Source: an uncultured Desulfobacter sp.
Lineage (GTDB): Bacteria > Desulfobacterota > Desulfobacteria > Desulfobacterales > Desulfobacteraceae
Assembly (NCBI RefSeq): GCF_963664415.1
Contig: NZ_OY761440.1
Coordinates: forward strand, 1-64,000
Direction: 5' to 3'
DNA length: 64,000 nucleotides
Numbering within the stretch: the first letter of the stretch is position 1; each line of letters opens with the position of its first letter. Positions 44,293 to 53,798 of the stretch are shown piece after piece. Below the pieces are notes generated by a model. It was not told the DNA's origin. It ran no database searches and saw nothing but the letters and a program-made list of their open reading frames with translations. A program made the position numbers and the translations under genes.

Positions 44293-44323
44293 ACTATAAT
44301 CTTGAATAGTTAGCGTATTGAAA

Positions 44324-45148
44324 TCATGGAAATTTCGGAAATTTATTAAAATCTGGTTTGCGTTTTTCCAAAAATGCGTTTTTACCTTCCTGGGCCTCCT
44401 GGGTCAGGTAATACAACAGCGTGGCGTTACCAGCAAACTCCTGAAGTCCCAACTGCCCGTCAAGCTCAGCATTGAGCCCCAGTTTGATCATGCGCAGGGC
44501 CAAAGGACTGTGTTCCTGCATCTTCATGGCCCAGGCCACGGTCTCATCCTCAAGCTGCTCCAGGGGGACCACCTGATTAACCAGCCCCATTTCCAAGGCC
44601 TCGGCAGCCGAATATTGACGACACATAAACCAGATCTCACGGGCCTTTTTCTGGCCGATGGTGCTGGCCAGATAGGATGAGCCCAATCCGGCATCAAAAC
44701 TGCCCACCTTGGGACCGGTCTGACCAAAGATGGCATTTTCACTGGCGATGGTGATATCGCACACCACATGCAGCACATGACCACCGCCGATGGCAAACCC
44801 GTTGACCATGGCAATCACGGGCTTAGGCATAGACCGAATCTGTTTCTGAACTTCCAGGATATTCAACCGTGGTGTGCCGTCTTTGTCGATGTAACCGCCC
44901 TCCCCTTTCACATTCTGATCGCCGCCGGCACAAAAAGCGGTGTCCCCGGCCCCGGTCAAAACAATCACATTGATACGCTTATCCTCCCGGCAGATGCGCA
45001 AAGATTCGCTGATTTCATGGACGGTGGTGGGCCGAAAGGCGTTACGGTAGCGTTCACGGTTGATGGTAATCTTGCCGATTCCCTCGTAATATTCAAAAAA
45101 AATATCTTCAAACTCTTTGATGGGTTCCCACTGGCGTTTTGTTGTCAT
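44324..45148 (-). CDS. menB: 1,4-Dihydroxy-2-naphthoyl-CoA synthase MenB
   Basis: This crotonase-fold enzyme closes the second ring of the naphthoquinone. Evidence: RNAFRPTTVHEI, LTGAGDTAFCAGGDQNVKG (first oxyanion loop), MVNGFAIGGGHVLHVVCD, TGPKVGSFDAGLGSSYLA, and QVVPLEQLEDE with the YSAAEALEMGLV helix. 274 residues. It starts three bases after menD, so translation is coupled. Crotonases are diverse, but the GDQN and GSFDAG motifs plus the operon settle the name. Confidence 0.95.
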   Translation of the reverse strand: MTTKRQWEPIKEFEDIFFEYYEGIGKITINRERYRNAFRPTTVHEISESLRICREDKRINVIVLTGAGDTAFCAGGDQNVKGEGGYIDKDGTPRLNILEVQKQIRSMPKPVIAMVNGFAIGGGHVLHVVCDITIASENAIFGQTGPKVGSFDAGLGSSYLASTIGQKKAREIWFMCRQYSAAEALEMGLVNQVVPLEQLEDETVAWAMKMQEHSPLALRMIKLGLNAELDGQLGLQEFAGNATLLYYLTQEAQEGKNAFLEKRKPDFNKFPKFP

Positions 45149-45151
45149 CTC

Positions 45152-46885
45152 TCACTCCACGTTTATGGTTAGTACTTTTTTAATTTCTCTAAACAGGCCC
45201 TTAAATACGTTTGTGTTGATTTGGGCATCCGTAAACACCTCTAAAAGGGTGGGGACAGTCCGGTCAGGATTATAAAGTTTTTCAAGTGCCTTGTCCAACT
45301 GGACACCTGAATCTGCTTGGAGATAGTCAAGGCCGAATGTTGATGCAAGGCCTTTGGCTTTTGTATTGTGGCCTGCAAAAAAACAATTTTGAAACACCCG
45401 TTGATTATCTTCTCCTGTGCGCCCTGCAAGGTCTTCCACAAAACTGAAAATATTGCCACCACCATTATTGAGCAGGATAATCCTTAAGTTATCCCCCAGG
45501 TATTTATTCCACAATCCATTGGAATCGTAAAAAAACGAGAGGTCTCCCAAAATAAGGGTATTTATTTTAGAAGTGCATGATGCATACCCCACCGCCGTTG
45601 AAACAGAACCATCAATGCCGCTGGTTCCTCGGTTACCAAGCCAGGCTACGCCTTTAATGCCGGAATTTAACACAGCATATCTTACTGTGGAGCTGTTGCC
45701 CAGATGTATGACTGAATCCTCCGGCACAGCCCTCAATGCATCGGCACACGCCGTAAAATCGCTGAAAGGAGCCTGGTCCAGATACCGTTCGTAAATTTGA
45801 AAAACCGACTTCTCCCGATCTTTCCAGGCCCCGGCATAATCGCCGGATGGTTTGTGGGTCTGCATGCCGGCCGTCTGTTCAAAAAACTGTTCCGGAGTCA
45901 TTGCACAAACTCGGGTTAACGCCTGGTAGGTGTCCATATGCCCGCCGTCGGCATCCACATGAATGTGTTTGTCCGGTTTGTAAGCTCTTAAATATTGCCG
46001 AATACGCTTGGATACAAAATGCCTGCCAAAGGTAATCAGCAAATCAGGCTGAAACACGGCTGCGTCTGCTTGGGATATGGACCCAAGGATTAGTTCCGGA
46101 CGAGTACAAAAGCAATCAGAAGGGATATGCAGATTGGCCAGATGTTCTGCAACAACCAGGGCTCCGGTTTTTGCCACAAACAGAGCCAAGGCACTGTTAA
46201 GCGCTGCACCGGCAAAGGATTGGCCTGCCAGTACCAATACTTTATCTGCCCGATCAATATCCTCGACTGAGTCAGCCAACGCCTGTTCATCAAAATTGAT
46301 CCGTCTATCCGACGCTCCAATCAATTTAACATCAGGCAACGGTACATCTACGGTCCGGTGCAAAGGTTCTTCTAACGGAATATTAATATGCACAGGTCCC
46401 GGCCTATGAGACACAGCCGTATTCAGTATATCGTTTATCAAATACGCCCCGGACCACAGCTGACACTCCGATTCCTCCAAGGGCAGTGAACACGACTGCC
46501 TGATAAAATTGCGGTATAGATCCGTTTGCCGGATGCATTGGTTTTCCAGCTGATCGATCCAATAGGCGGGCCGGTCAGCAGTCACAACAATCAAAGGAAT
46601 TTTCTGGTAATAGGCTTCGGCCACAGCCGGGGCAAAATTAACAGCAGACGTACCGGAACTGCATACAATCACAACCGGTTTTTCTTTTGCCTGGGCAACC
46701 CCCAGGGCAAAATAACCGGCACTGCGCTCATCCACAATCACCCTGCAGTCAAATTGTCCGCTCCCAGCCAAGGTGTGGATTAAAGGGCCATTCCTGGAAC
46801 CGGGGCACAGCAATATGTCGGTAATATTTCTGCTCAAAAACAGAGAGGCCAGCTGCTGGACATGCCGCTTTGTTGAAATCATCAT
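45152..46885 (-). CDS. menD: SEPHCHC synthase MenD
   Basis: This ThDP enzyme joins isochorismate with 2-oxoglutarate. N-terminal domain: LLCPGSRNGPLIHTLA, DERSAGYFALGVAQA, PVVIVCSSGTSAVNFAPAVA (glutamate and G-T-S patterns). C-terminal domain: WLGNRGTSGIDGSVSTAVGYA, LGDLSFFYDSNGLWNKY and LLNNGGGNIFSFV, the ThDP/Mg site. 577 residues. It overlaps the menF end by four bases. Confidence 0.95.
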   Translation of the reverse strand: MMISTKRHVQQLASLFLSRNITDILLCPGSRNGPLIHTLAGSGQFDCRVIVDERSAGYFALGVAQAKEKPVVIVCSSGTSAVNFAPAVAEAYYQKIPLIVVTADRPAYWIDQLENQCIRQTDLYRNFIRQSCSLPLEESECQLWSGAYLINDILNTAVSHRPGPVHINIPLEEPLHRTVDVPLPDVKLIGASDRRINFDEQALADSVEDIDRADKVLVLAGQSFAGAALNSALALFVAKTGALVVAEHLANLHIPSDCFCTRPELILGSISQADAAVFQPDLLITFGRHFVSKRIRQYLRAYKPDKHIHVDADGGHMDTYQALTRVCAMTPEQFFEQTAGMQTHKPSGDYAGAWKDREKSVFQIYERYLDQAPFSDFTACADALRAVPEDSVIHLGNSSTVRYAVLNSGIKGVAWLGNRGTSGIDGSVSTAVGYASCTSKINTLILGDLSFFYDSNGLWNKYLGDNLRIILLNNGGGNIFSFVEDLAGRTGEDNQRVFQNCFFAGHNTKAKGLASTFGLDYLQADSGVQLDKALEKLYNPDRTVPTLLEVFTDAQINTNVFKGLFREIKKVLTINVE

Positions 46886-48048
46886 ACCTGTTCCTGCAAG
46901 TCCTCAATGGCATTTAAAAGTGTTCTGGATTTTTGTGTGGTCTCTTCCCACTCCTGTTCCGGGTTGGACCGACTTGTGATCCCCCCACCGGTGTAGAGGA
47001 CATACTGGGTATCCTCAATTTCCATGCTGCGCAGATTTACATAAACGTCGGTGCCGCTTTGTTCAAGGCGCCAGGGCCCAAGGAAACCGGTATAATAGCG
47101 TCTTTCATGAGGTTCAAAGTTCCGGATAAAACGGGCAGCGTCAACCTTGGGCAAACCGCAAACCGCGGGCGTCGGGCAAAGCTGCGCAACAAATTCGCCA
47201 AGCCGATCTTCAATATGCTCCCCGGAAAAAAAGAAGGAGGTCTTCAAATGCGCCACAGTGGCGGTTTCAAGGTCCTGAGGACCCTTTGTCTGATAAGCGG
47301 AGAATCCAAACCGGTGAAGCACATCCACTGTATACCTGGAAACAAAGGCCTGCTCTTCAATTTCCTTGGTAAACCAGCAGTATTGGCCATCGGGTCGCCG
47401 GGGTTGGGTGGCTGCCAGGGATACAGTCTGGGCATGGCGCCCATCGGAACGAAACAACAGTTCAGGGGTGGCACCCATCCAAAGCCCGGCTTTGGGCAGA
47501 TTTACCACAAATACGAACACCCCAGGATTTGCATCATGCATTTTAAGAAACAACCGGCCAATGGATTCATTTTTTTTCTCCTTGCAAATGCGCCTGGAGA
47601 CAATGACCTTGGAAAACTTTGCCGTGTGGATCTGTTTAATGGCCTGGTTGACGCAAACCAGGTAATCATCATAATTTGTTGAGATGCACGGTGCTTTTAC
47701 ATCCTGCCGCAAAGGGTCAGCAGTCTGGCTTTTCGGATCAAACGAAAGGATTTGATCGTAACCTTTAAGATGTATGGCCGGCTGCAAAACGATCACTGGA
47801 ACTTGATCCGATATCTCAAACGGGGCAAACACAAACCCCCGGACCCGGCTTAACTGCTCTATCTTCTCCGGGAATACAATATTCTCCTTTGATCCTGCAA
47901 TCAGTTGTGGGCTGTCACTGGACGGTTGGAACCAGCCGGCAAATGCACTATTTTTTTCTATCAGAGTATCAATCAGACAACTAAATTGGGTAACGCGGTT
48001 CATCCTATCCTTCAATTTCTCACCAGCAGCGGCTGTATATGCGGCCAT
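46882..48048 (-). CDS. menF: Isochorismate synthase MenF
   Basis: This chorismate-using enzyme is the first of the pathway. The 388-residue protein has the family core: QIHTAKFSKVIVSRRI, PGVFVFVVNLPKAGLWMGATPEL, SLAATQPR, LKTSFFFSGEHIEDRL, LCPTPAVCGLP, ERRYYTGFLG and LYTGGGITSRSNPEQEWEET with the Mg ligands. Another start (ATG 48003) is possible, but 48048 is in frame and follows a 100-base upstream gap. It heads the men operon menF-D-B-C-E; menA, ubiE-type and thioesterase genes are not in the window. Confidence 0.93.
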   Translation of the reverse strand: MAAYTAAAGEKLKDRMNRVTQFSCLIDTLIEKNSAFAGWFQPSSDSPQLIAGSKENIVFPEKIEQLSRVRGFVFAPFEISDQVPVIVLQPAIHLKGYDQILSFDPKSQTADPLRQDVKAPCISTNYDDYLVCVNQAIKQIHTAKFSKVIVSRRICKEKKNESIGRLFLKMHDANPGVFVFVVNLPKAGLWMGATPELLFRSDGRHAQTVSLAATQPRRPDGQYCWFTKEIEEQAFVSRYTVDVLHRFGFSAYQTKGPQDLETATVAHLKTSFFFSGEHIEDRLGEFVAQLCPTPAVCGLPKVDAARFIRNFEPHERRYYTGFLGPWRLEQSGTDVYVNLRSMEIEDTQYVLYTGGGITSRSNPEQEWEETTQKSRTLLNAIEDLQEQV

Positions 48049-48149
48049 TATATCAATCTTAACGTTTTTATTTCGTTATTGTATTTTAACCTGAGCGGTT
48101 TTTTTAACATCCCTAATCCATGAATAACAGTTTTTTTTGGTATGTCATG

Positions 48150-48617
48150 TTATTCGCAGATACGGTCAAATTTCCCCTTGGTTAGTTTAATCAGGTCGCC
48201 CGCTGTCAATTCAATGTCAAGCCCACGTTTGCCGGCACTGACAAAAATGGTCTTAAAATCCTTTGCCGTGTCATGAACCACCGTTGGCAGTCTCTTTTTC
48301 TGCCCGATAGGGCTGACTCCCCCCAGGATATAACCGGTGGTCTTTTCCACCAACTTTTTATCTGCCATGGCGGCCTTTTTAACGCCCATGGCCTTGGCAA
48401 ACATTTTTAAGTTCAATTGGCAGGACACAGGCAATACGGCAACACCAAGTTCCTTTCCGTTCATTGACACCACAAGGGTCTTAAAAAGCTGATCCGGACT
48501 GACGCCAAGTTTTTCAGCCGCCTCCTGCCCATATGAGTCGGCCCTGGGGTCGTGGCTGTATTCATGAATTTTAAAATCAACTTTTGCTTTTCTGACTGTA
48601 TTAATAGCTGGTGTCAT
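48150..48617 (-). CDS. ybaK: Cys-tRNA(Pro) deacylase YbaK
   Basis: The 155-residue YbaK/EbsC protein hydrolyses Cys-tRNA(Pro). It shows DQLFKTLVVSMNGKELGVAVLP, CQLNLKMFAKAMGVKKAAMAD with the lysine used in substrate handling, and TTGYILGGVSPIGQKKRLP, the GxxSPxG loop of the family. It is 101 bases upstream of menF on the same strand; whether they share a transcript is unclear. Confidence 0.92.
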   Translation of the reverse strand: MTPAINTVRKAKVDFKIHEYSHDPRADSYGQEAAEKLGVSPDQLFKTLVVSMNGKELGVAVLPVSCQLNLKMFAKAMGVKKAAMADKKLVEKTTGYILGGVSPIGQKKRLPTVVHDTAKDFKTIFVSAGKRGLDIELTAGDLIKLTKGKFDRICE

Positions 48618-48700
48618 TTAGTTATTTTCCCAATCTGTTATTTTTCAAATCCCTGTTTATCATATTTGTATAACGTTATTAAAGAACTGCAAAACAAAAA

Positions 48701-48734
48701 AGCCCCCTGGTGGTTTTCACCAGGGGGCTTTTTT
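48701..48734. terminator. Strong bidirectional terminator
   Basis: AGCCCCCTGGTG pairs perfectly with CACCAGGGGGCT around a 5-base loop, with a T-run on the right and an A-run on the left, so it works on both strands. It ends the exopolysaccharide operon coming from the right, 66 bases after its last gene. Confidence 0.9.
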
Positions 48735-48799
48735 GATTCTGTTTATCTATTTTGAAAAAAAGGTGTGTTATAAACAAACAGCCTTATTGCGATGTTTTT

Positions 48800-49951
48800 T
48801 CACCACTTATTTTCATATACCGTTGTGCCGAATTGTTGTGCCAAATTTTTATGCCGGGCTTCGTCTATTGGTATTTTTTCACTACATATTTTCTTATATT
48901 GCCGCACCAAATTTTTATACCGGACTCGTTCTTGCTGAAGTTGTGTTTTCAATTGATCGATAAGCTCATCTCTTGAACGTTCAGACTTGGCCGATACACG
49001 GCTTAATTCCTTATCAACGGATTCAGCAAGACGTTCCACACGCTGCTCCAGATTCACAACCCGATTCAGCAACCCACCATCATCCGGTACAGATTCAATT
49101 TCAGACACCAGGGCCGTAGTTTTTTGCCGCTCTTTGGTAAAAATTCCAAGCCCCCCCTTTTCCTCAACCACCTGGTCGAGCACCCCCAGGGTAATAGCTT
49201 GTTTATTATCAGCATAGGCGTAGACCAGAACAGCGTCGCATAAAAGGTTAATTGTCCGGGGAATCCCCCCTGAAATCTCATGGATTTTCTTTACAACATC
49301 GGAAGGAAAGAGGCAGGGATCACCACCGGCTTTGGAAATCCGGTGAGCAATATAGGCTTTGGTCTCCTCGATGTCCATCGCTGCCAGATGATAGCTGACC
49401 GATATTCGTTGGGCAAACTGCTCCAGCTTAGGATTTTCAATCATTTCACGAAGATTGGGCTGCCCCACGATCATGATTTGAATCAAAAGTTCCTCGTCGG
49501 TCTGGAGATTGGACAACATACGGACCTCTTCGAGCACCTCATGGGACAGATTCTGGGCCTCATCAATGACGAGCAGAACATTGCGGCCTTTCGCATATTT
49601 TTCAATTAAAAACCGATAAAATATATCCAGAGCTTTGGCTTTACTGATCCCATCCTCATAAGGCACTTCAAACTCATTGAGGATGAGATAAATCAGGTCA
49701 TTGGAAACCACATTGGTGTTGAAAACAACGCCTACATCCATATCCTTATCGATCTTGTTAAGTAAATGGCGTATCAATGTGGTTTTGCCGATACCGATTT
49801 CTCCAGTGAGCATGACAAACCCAATTTTCTCCGACAGCCCATACTCCAGAAAGGACAAGGCATTCTGATGCCTGGTACTGGCATAGAGATAATTGGGATT
49901 GGGCACCAGGTTAAATGGCTTTTCTTTCAGATTAAAAAACTTTGTATACAT
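48800..49951 (-). CDS. Exosortase/PEP-CTERM system-associated AAA ATPase
   Basis: The 383-residue ATPase is of the ExeA/GspA-like type found in exosortase loci (the family known as pepcterm_ATPase): MYTKFFNLKEKPFNLVPNP, Walker A TGEIGIGKTTLIRHLL, Walker B VLLVIDEAQNL, then RMLSNLQTDEELLIQIMIVGQPNL and the sensor region FAQRISVSYHL. The C-terminal ~90 residues are a coiled coil that ends with a duplicated unit (RYKNLVRQY, then RHKNLAQQF). It probably drives a step in polysaccharide assembly or export. Three bases from the kinase gene. Confidence 0.88.
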   Translation of the reverse strand: MYTKFFNLKEKPFNLVPNPNYLYASTRHQNALSFLEYGLSEKIGFVMLTGEIGIGKTTLIRHLLNKIDKDMDVGVVFNTNVVSNDLIYLILNEFEVPYEDGISKAKALDIFYRFLIEKYAKGRNVLLVIDEAQNLSHEVLEEVRMLSNLQTDEELLIQIMIVGQPNLREMIENPKLEQFAQRISVSYHLAAMDIEETKAYIAHRISKAGGDPCLFPSDVVKKIHEISGGIPRTINLLCDAVLVYAYADNKQAITLGVLDQVVEEKGGLGIFTKERQKTTALVSEIESVPDDGGLLNRVVNLEQRVERLAESVDKELSRVSAKSERSRDELIDQLKTQLQQERVRYKNLVRQYKKICSEKIPIDEARHKNLAQQFGTTVYENKW

Positions 49952-49953
49952 AA

Positions 49954-50742
49954 CTATTTCTGTTTATTCAGAACGAAGCCAAGAAAATTTTCTTTGGGCA
50001 GAAGATTTGCCGCCTTTATAATATCCTTCTTTGATGTTTTCCCGGCTTCCACCACCATTATTACACCATCCATGAGCGGGGCCAAAGAAATTGCCTCGGA
50101 GCGCTCCAGAACCGGGGGGGCATCAAAAAACACATATCGGTCATCATACCGTTCACTCATTTCCTTGACCAGCTTTGCCATAAGAGGAGAGGATAAAAGC
50201 TCTGATGAATCCATGATGGTCCGGCTGCCTGAAATCAGGGTCAATTTATCCACTCCAGGCCAGACAATCAAATCATCTAAGGGCATATCATCCAGGAAAT
50301 AATCTATCAGGCTGTTCTGGCTTTCCACGCCTAAGTACCGGTGGATGTCCTGCCCTTTGAGGTCGCAGTCCACTAAAAGCACAGTCTGATTCATAGACCG
50401 GGAAAACACCAGACCCAGGTTGATACAGGTCACGGTTTTTCCCTCTTCGGACCATGCACTGGTGACCATAACGGTCTTGATGGGCTTGCTGGCAGATCGG
50501 TTCTTGATATGAGTTCTCAAGATCTTGTACTGCTCAATTTCTGCCGCACTGGGATTCAGACAGACGCTTCGATAACGTTCAGCCACCTCGGAATTAATCC
50601 GGCAAGGCCGCGACCGGGAATAGACCGGGGGGGACCATCCGTTTTTTTGGGTCGTCCGGCTATCGGTCTCCTCTCCTGCCTCTGATCCTATGCTTTCCTG
50701 TCGTTGACTTTTTGCCCTTTCAAGGGCTTTTCGCAATTTCAT
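49954..50742 (-). CDS. Exosortase-associated BY-kinase (tyrosine autokinase)
   Basis: The 262-residue cytoplasmic CpsD/Wzc-C-like kinase has Walker A VTSAWSEEGKTVTCINLG (EEGKT instead of the usual GEGKT), Walker A' VLLVDCDLKGQ and Walker B YVFFDAPPVL. EQYKILRTHIKNR is the typical linker. No Tyr-rich tail is present; the protein ends FLGFVLNKQK, so autophosphorylation may use other tyrosines. It fits the pepcterm_TyrKin family and would regulate the Wzz-like protein 26 bases upstream. Confidence 0.88.
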   Translation of the reverse strand: MKLRKALERAKSQRQESIGSEAGEETDSRTTQKNGWSPPVYSRSRPCRINSEVAERYRSVCLNPSAAEIEQYKILRTHIKNRSASKPIKTVMVTSAWSEEGKTVTCINLGLVFSRSMNQTVLLVDCDLKGQDIHRYLGVESQNSLIDYFLDDMPLDDLIVWPGVDKLTLISGSRTIMDSSELLSSPLMAKLVKEMSERYDDRYVFFDAPPVLERSEAISLAPLMDGVIMVVEAGKTSKKDIIKAANLLPKENFLGFVLNKQK

Positions 50743-50768
50743 AAAAATAACCTTTAGATGTAAAGTGT

Positions 50769-52382
50769 CTAAAAACTACCCATTAACTCGATGTTGCGCA
50801 TGACCTTAACCCACAGCACATCCAGGTCCATGACGTAGGCATCAAACAAAACCACTGCCGTGATCGCTGAAAAAATCACCACCAAGGCGACAACCCCTGC
50901 TTTCATCCGTTTCCTTGACCGGTCCTGTTGAGTCTCAATGTTCGGTACCACTGTAAGTACCGGCATTCCAGTACCCTTGGCAAGCGAATCAGCATCCAGA
51001 AAAGAGGAATCGGAATACTCCATAACCGCAACCATCCCTACCCCGGCGCCGATTCCGAGCACTAATCCGATCAGAATGATGGCCAGCCGGTTGGGCTTTG
51101 ACGGCTTTTCCGGCAACTTGGCCGATTCCACCAAAGTAAAGCGCTCCCCTTTTTGATCCGTCTCCAGCTTTTTGGCCACATCCGCTTCCAGCATTTTGGC
51201 CTGCATCTCTTTATATTTTAGGTTCAGTGTATTGCGCTCGGCCAGGATGGCATTGTATTTTTCCTCCACCCTGGGGGCCGCAGCCAGCCGTTGCTTGTAC
51301 TCTGCTGCCTGGGCCATGAAGTCCTGAATCCGGTTTTCGGTAGAACGGATATCTGATCTAAGACCAGCCAGTCGGGAGGACAGAGTGACATAGGCGGGAT
51401 TCTTCTGAAGATTTTCCCCACCTCCTTGGGCTTTTTCCTTCTTTTTCTTTTCTACCTTGGCAGCGACCTCCGCAATCTCCTCTTTCTTCTTTTGCACATC
51501 CGGATATTGATCAGAAAAATGGGTCTTCAGGTTGATCAGTTCCAGTTCTAACACTTCCAGCCGCTGCTCATCCTCGTCTTTACGCAGCCCACCTACATAA
51601 ATGTCTTCCATATATTTCGAGGTGTTAACCAGTTCATCTTCCAGAGATTCTTTTTTTTCTTTCAGGGCTCTTAAGCTCTCTTTAGCCGTCTCAATATTCC
51701 GTTCCATATTGGCCTGACCCTGCATGTTCAGCTGAAACACTTCGGGCAGAGAATCAACGTGCTCTTTTTTAAATTGTGCCAGCTGCCCTTCATATTCGGC
51801 CAGCTCCTCCCTAATTCTTTCCTTTTCCACCGTCAAAAAGCTCAGTGTCGAAGTGGCCTGTTCGGTCCTGACTTTTAAATCTTCTTTTAGAAAAAGGGTG
51901 GTAATGGTGCTGACCACCTGCTGGGCCTGTTTGGGACTGTCCCCCTCAAAGCTCAGGGTAAAAGCGATGGTAGCGGTGCCTGTTCTTCCTGACCTGCGGT
52001 CAGCGATCTCGACATTCACCGGGGTCAAAATGATCTGCTCACGCATTCCGTCGACAATTTCGTCCATGCCCATTTTGTCCCGCAGTTTTGGATAAAGATT
52101 GAATTTTAAGATCAGTTCCTGGAGCTGACTAGAAGTCAATACCCGCTGCTTGATGCTCTGCATGCGCTGTTCGGCAAAGGTGGTCATACTTGAGGTTACA
52201 TACTCCGCCGGAATTTCACGCTGTTCAATAAGAATGGTGGCTGATGACTCAAAAGACGGGGGCCAAAGTAGTGCTGTCAGGGTCGCAACCAAGGCAATCC
52301 CCACAAAAGGAATGATCAATGCCCATTTTCGTCTTTTTAAAATCGCCAGATAATCGCCGGGGGTCAGTATTTGTTCTTCCAT
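50769..52382 (-). CDS. Exosortase-associated Wzz-like chain-length determinant
   Basis: The 537-residue inner-membrane protein has a cytoplasmic N-terminus (MEEQILTPGDYLAILKRRKW), a membrane helix near 20-40, a long periplasmic coiled coil (about 180-400 with EKERIREELAEYEGQLAQFK), PSKPNR before the second helix, and a third helix near the C-terminus, a feature of the pepcterm_ChnLen family. It sets polysaccharide length with the BY-kinase. Upstream (52491-52515) is a 25-base motif also found before prsT. Confidence 0.88.
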   Translation of the reverse strand: MEEQILTPGDYLAILKRRKWALIIPFVGIALVATLTALLWPPSFESSATILIEQREIPAEYVTSSMTTFAEQRMQSIKQRVLTSSQLQELILKFNLYPKLRDKMGMDEIVDGMREQIILTPVNVEIADRRSGRTGTATIAFTLSFEGDSPKQAQQVVSTITTLFLKEDLKVRTEQATSTLSFLTVEKERIREELAEYEGQLAQFKKEHVDSLPEVFQLNMQGQANMERNIETAKESLRALKEKKESLEDELVNTSKYMEDIYVGGLRKDEDEQRLEVLELELINLKTHFSDQYPDVQKKKEEIAEVAAKVEKKKKEKAQGGGENLQKNPAYVTLSSRLAGLRSDIRSTENRIQDFMAQAAEYKQRLAAAPRVEEKYNAILAERNTLNLKYKEMQAKMLEADVAKKLETDQKGERFTLVESAKLPEKPSKPNRLAIILIGLVLGIGAGVGMVAVMEYSDSSFLDADSLAKGTGMPVLTVVPNIETQQDRSRKRMKAGVVALVVIFSAITAVVLFDAYVMDLDVLWVKVMRNIELMGSF

Positions 52383-52536
52383 CGCTTTCTCTATCCTGGG
52401 TTAATAAAATATTAAAATTAATATACCTGTAAAAAAACCAGCCAGTGGTTAGCTAAATCAAATATTTACTTACAATGAATGGTGTCGTCGTCTGGCCAAG
52501 CGCCATTTCGCAGTAAGCAATTTTTTTTCAACAGCA
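52383..52536 (-). promoter_or_regulatory. Intergenic region upstream of the Wzz-like gene with shared 25-base motif
   Basis: TCTGGCCA(A/G)GCGCCAT..(C/T)GCAGTA at 52491-52515 matches 57769-57793 at 21 of 25 bases. Both lie about 110-145 bases before a start codon of the same locus and on the same strand. A regulator site is plausible; no matching sigma-54 consensus was found here. Confidence 0.4.
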
Positions 52537-53790
52537 TCAAAATTCTTTTTTCAGTGTCAGGGAGAACAGGTTCCGTTCCGTCTGGGTATCCTCAATTCGA
52601 TCATCCAGGTGAGTATACCGATAATAACCAGTTAAAAACAAGGTCTGTGTGAACCTGTATCTGAAACCAGGCTGGACATTAAAGGTCAGATCATCAGTAT
52701 CATCCTGGTTTGTCCGCTCATTTTCATTTAGATAACAGGAGGCCCTCAGGCTCAATGTCAGATCTTCTGTGATCCGGTGACGGACCTTGCCGGAAAGACT
52801 GGTCCGCTGGACCACACCATTGGTGCCGGAAGCGCCTCGCATATCCTGGGACAAGGCCAGACCCATGGTTGATTTAAGCCCGTTATAATTGACTCCTGTG
52901 GAAATTACACCGCCCCAGACACCGCCATTCTCGTCTTCAACACTTCCTGAGCTGATCACAGTACCGGTCTGTGTATGAACGTACCTTGTGTTTGTTTTCT
53001 CGTCGGTCTGGCTAAAACTGGCTCCAGCCAGACAGAAGATATCAACGATTTCGGTCATCTGGCGAGAAAATCCAGCCGAAAACTGAAACGTATCCGAGGT
53101 ATACTCCTGCAATGTATCCCGGCCGACCAGCAGACCGTTGATCAGCTGATCAGGGTATTGGTGATCAATATCGGCCGTATACCTGAAATAACTCAGGTTC
53201 AAAAGCCCGGTGGTATTCTTAAAAGTTTCAGACAAATTTTTTGAAAGGGACACGGTTACAGAGAATAAATCATTATCTTCCTGTTCATCGTCCTCATCTT
53301 CCTGCGTGTTCCCGTATCGAACCTCAAGGCCGGCCTTTGTTTTTTCCGAAACAAAATAATTCGAAGAGACCGAAAAGCCAAATTTTTCCCGGTCGCCGGA
53401 AATCTTAAGCCCCGTGGTATCCGTGTCACGGTCTCGCGTGGAGTCCTTTGAATAATCGGCAGTCCCTCCCAGGGAAAACCGTTCGTTCAAGCGATAATCT
53501 ATACCGCCCGACGCAGATCTGTCCAGAGCATCAAGCTCGCTGTTATCGGCATACCAGCGTTGCTTCAACCTACCTGTAAGCGACGTGTCCAGACGCTCTG
53601 TTTTCCGCTTCAGGGTCAGTCCCCCCTCAACTGCCGTGATCCAGTCTGCCTCCGGCTGATCGTCAACAAAAAGAATATTGTCCGAATACTGCTGATTTAG
53701 GGAAATAAAAGGCGTAATGGTATCTGGATCAGCCGAGGCAGCGCAGGACCAAAAAACCAGCATAATAATCAGGGCCAGGCATTTTTTCAT
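52537..53790 (-). CDS. Exosortase-associated outer-membrane beta-barrel protein
   Basis: The 417-residue protein has a signal peptide (MKKCLALIIMLVFWSCAASA), then TPFISLNQQYSDNILFVDD and many alternating strands with aromatic ends (LNERFSLGGTADYSKD, FGFSVSSNYFVSEKTK) up to a final strand FSLTLKKEF ending in Phe, the outer-membrane insertion signal. It resembles the TIGR03016-type protein of PEP-CTERM loci and may be a porin for polysaccharide secretion. Eight bases separate it from the Wza-like gene. Confidence 0.82.
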   Translation of the reverse strand: MKKCLALIIMLVFWSCAASADPDTITPFISLNQQYSDNILFVDDQPEADWITAVEGGLTLKRKTERLDTSLTGRLKQRWYADNSELDALDRSASGGIDYRLNERFSLGGTADYSKDSTRDRDTDTTGLKISGDREKFGFSVSSNYFVSEKTKAGLEVRYGNTQEDEDDEQEDNDLFSVTVSLSKNLSETFKNTTGLLNLSYFRYTADIDHQYPDQLINGLLVGRDTLQEYTSDTFQFSAGFSRQMTEIVDIFCLAGASFSQTDEKTNTRYVHTQTGTVISSGSVEDENGGVWGGVISTGVNYNGLKSTMGLALSQDMRGASGTNGVVQRTSLSGKVRHRITEDLTLSLRASCYLNENERTNQDDTDDLTFNVQPGFRYRFTQTLFLTGYYRYTHLDDRIEDTQTERNLFSLTLKKEF

Positions 53791-53798
53791 GGTTTCTC

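Noticed and set aside
52383..52440. Sigma-54 promoter before the Wzz-like gene
   Set aside because: TGGCTGG-T-run has the -24 GG but the -12 position reads TTTA rather than TTGC.
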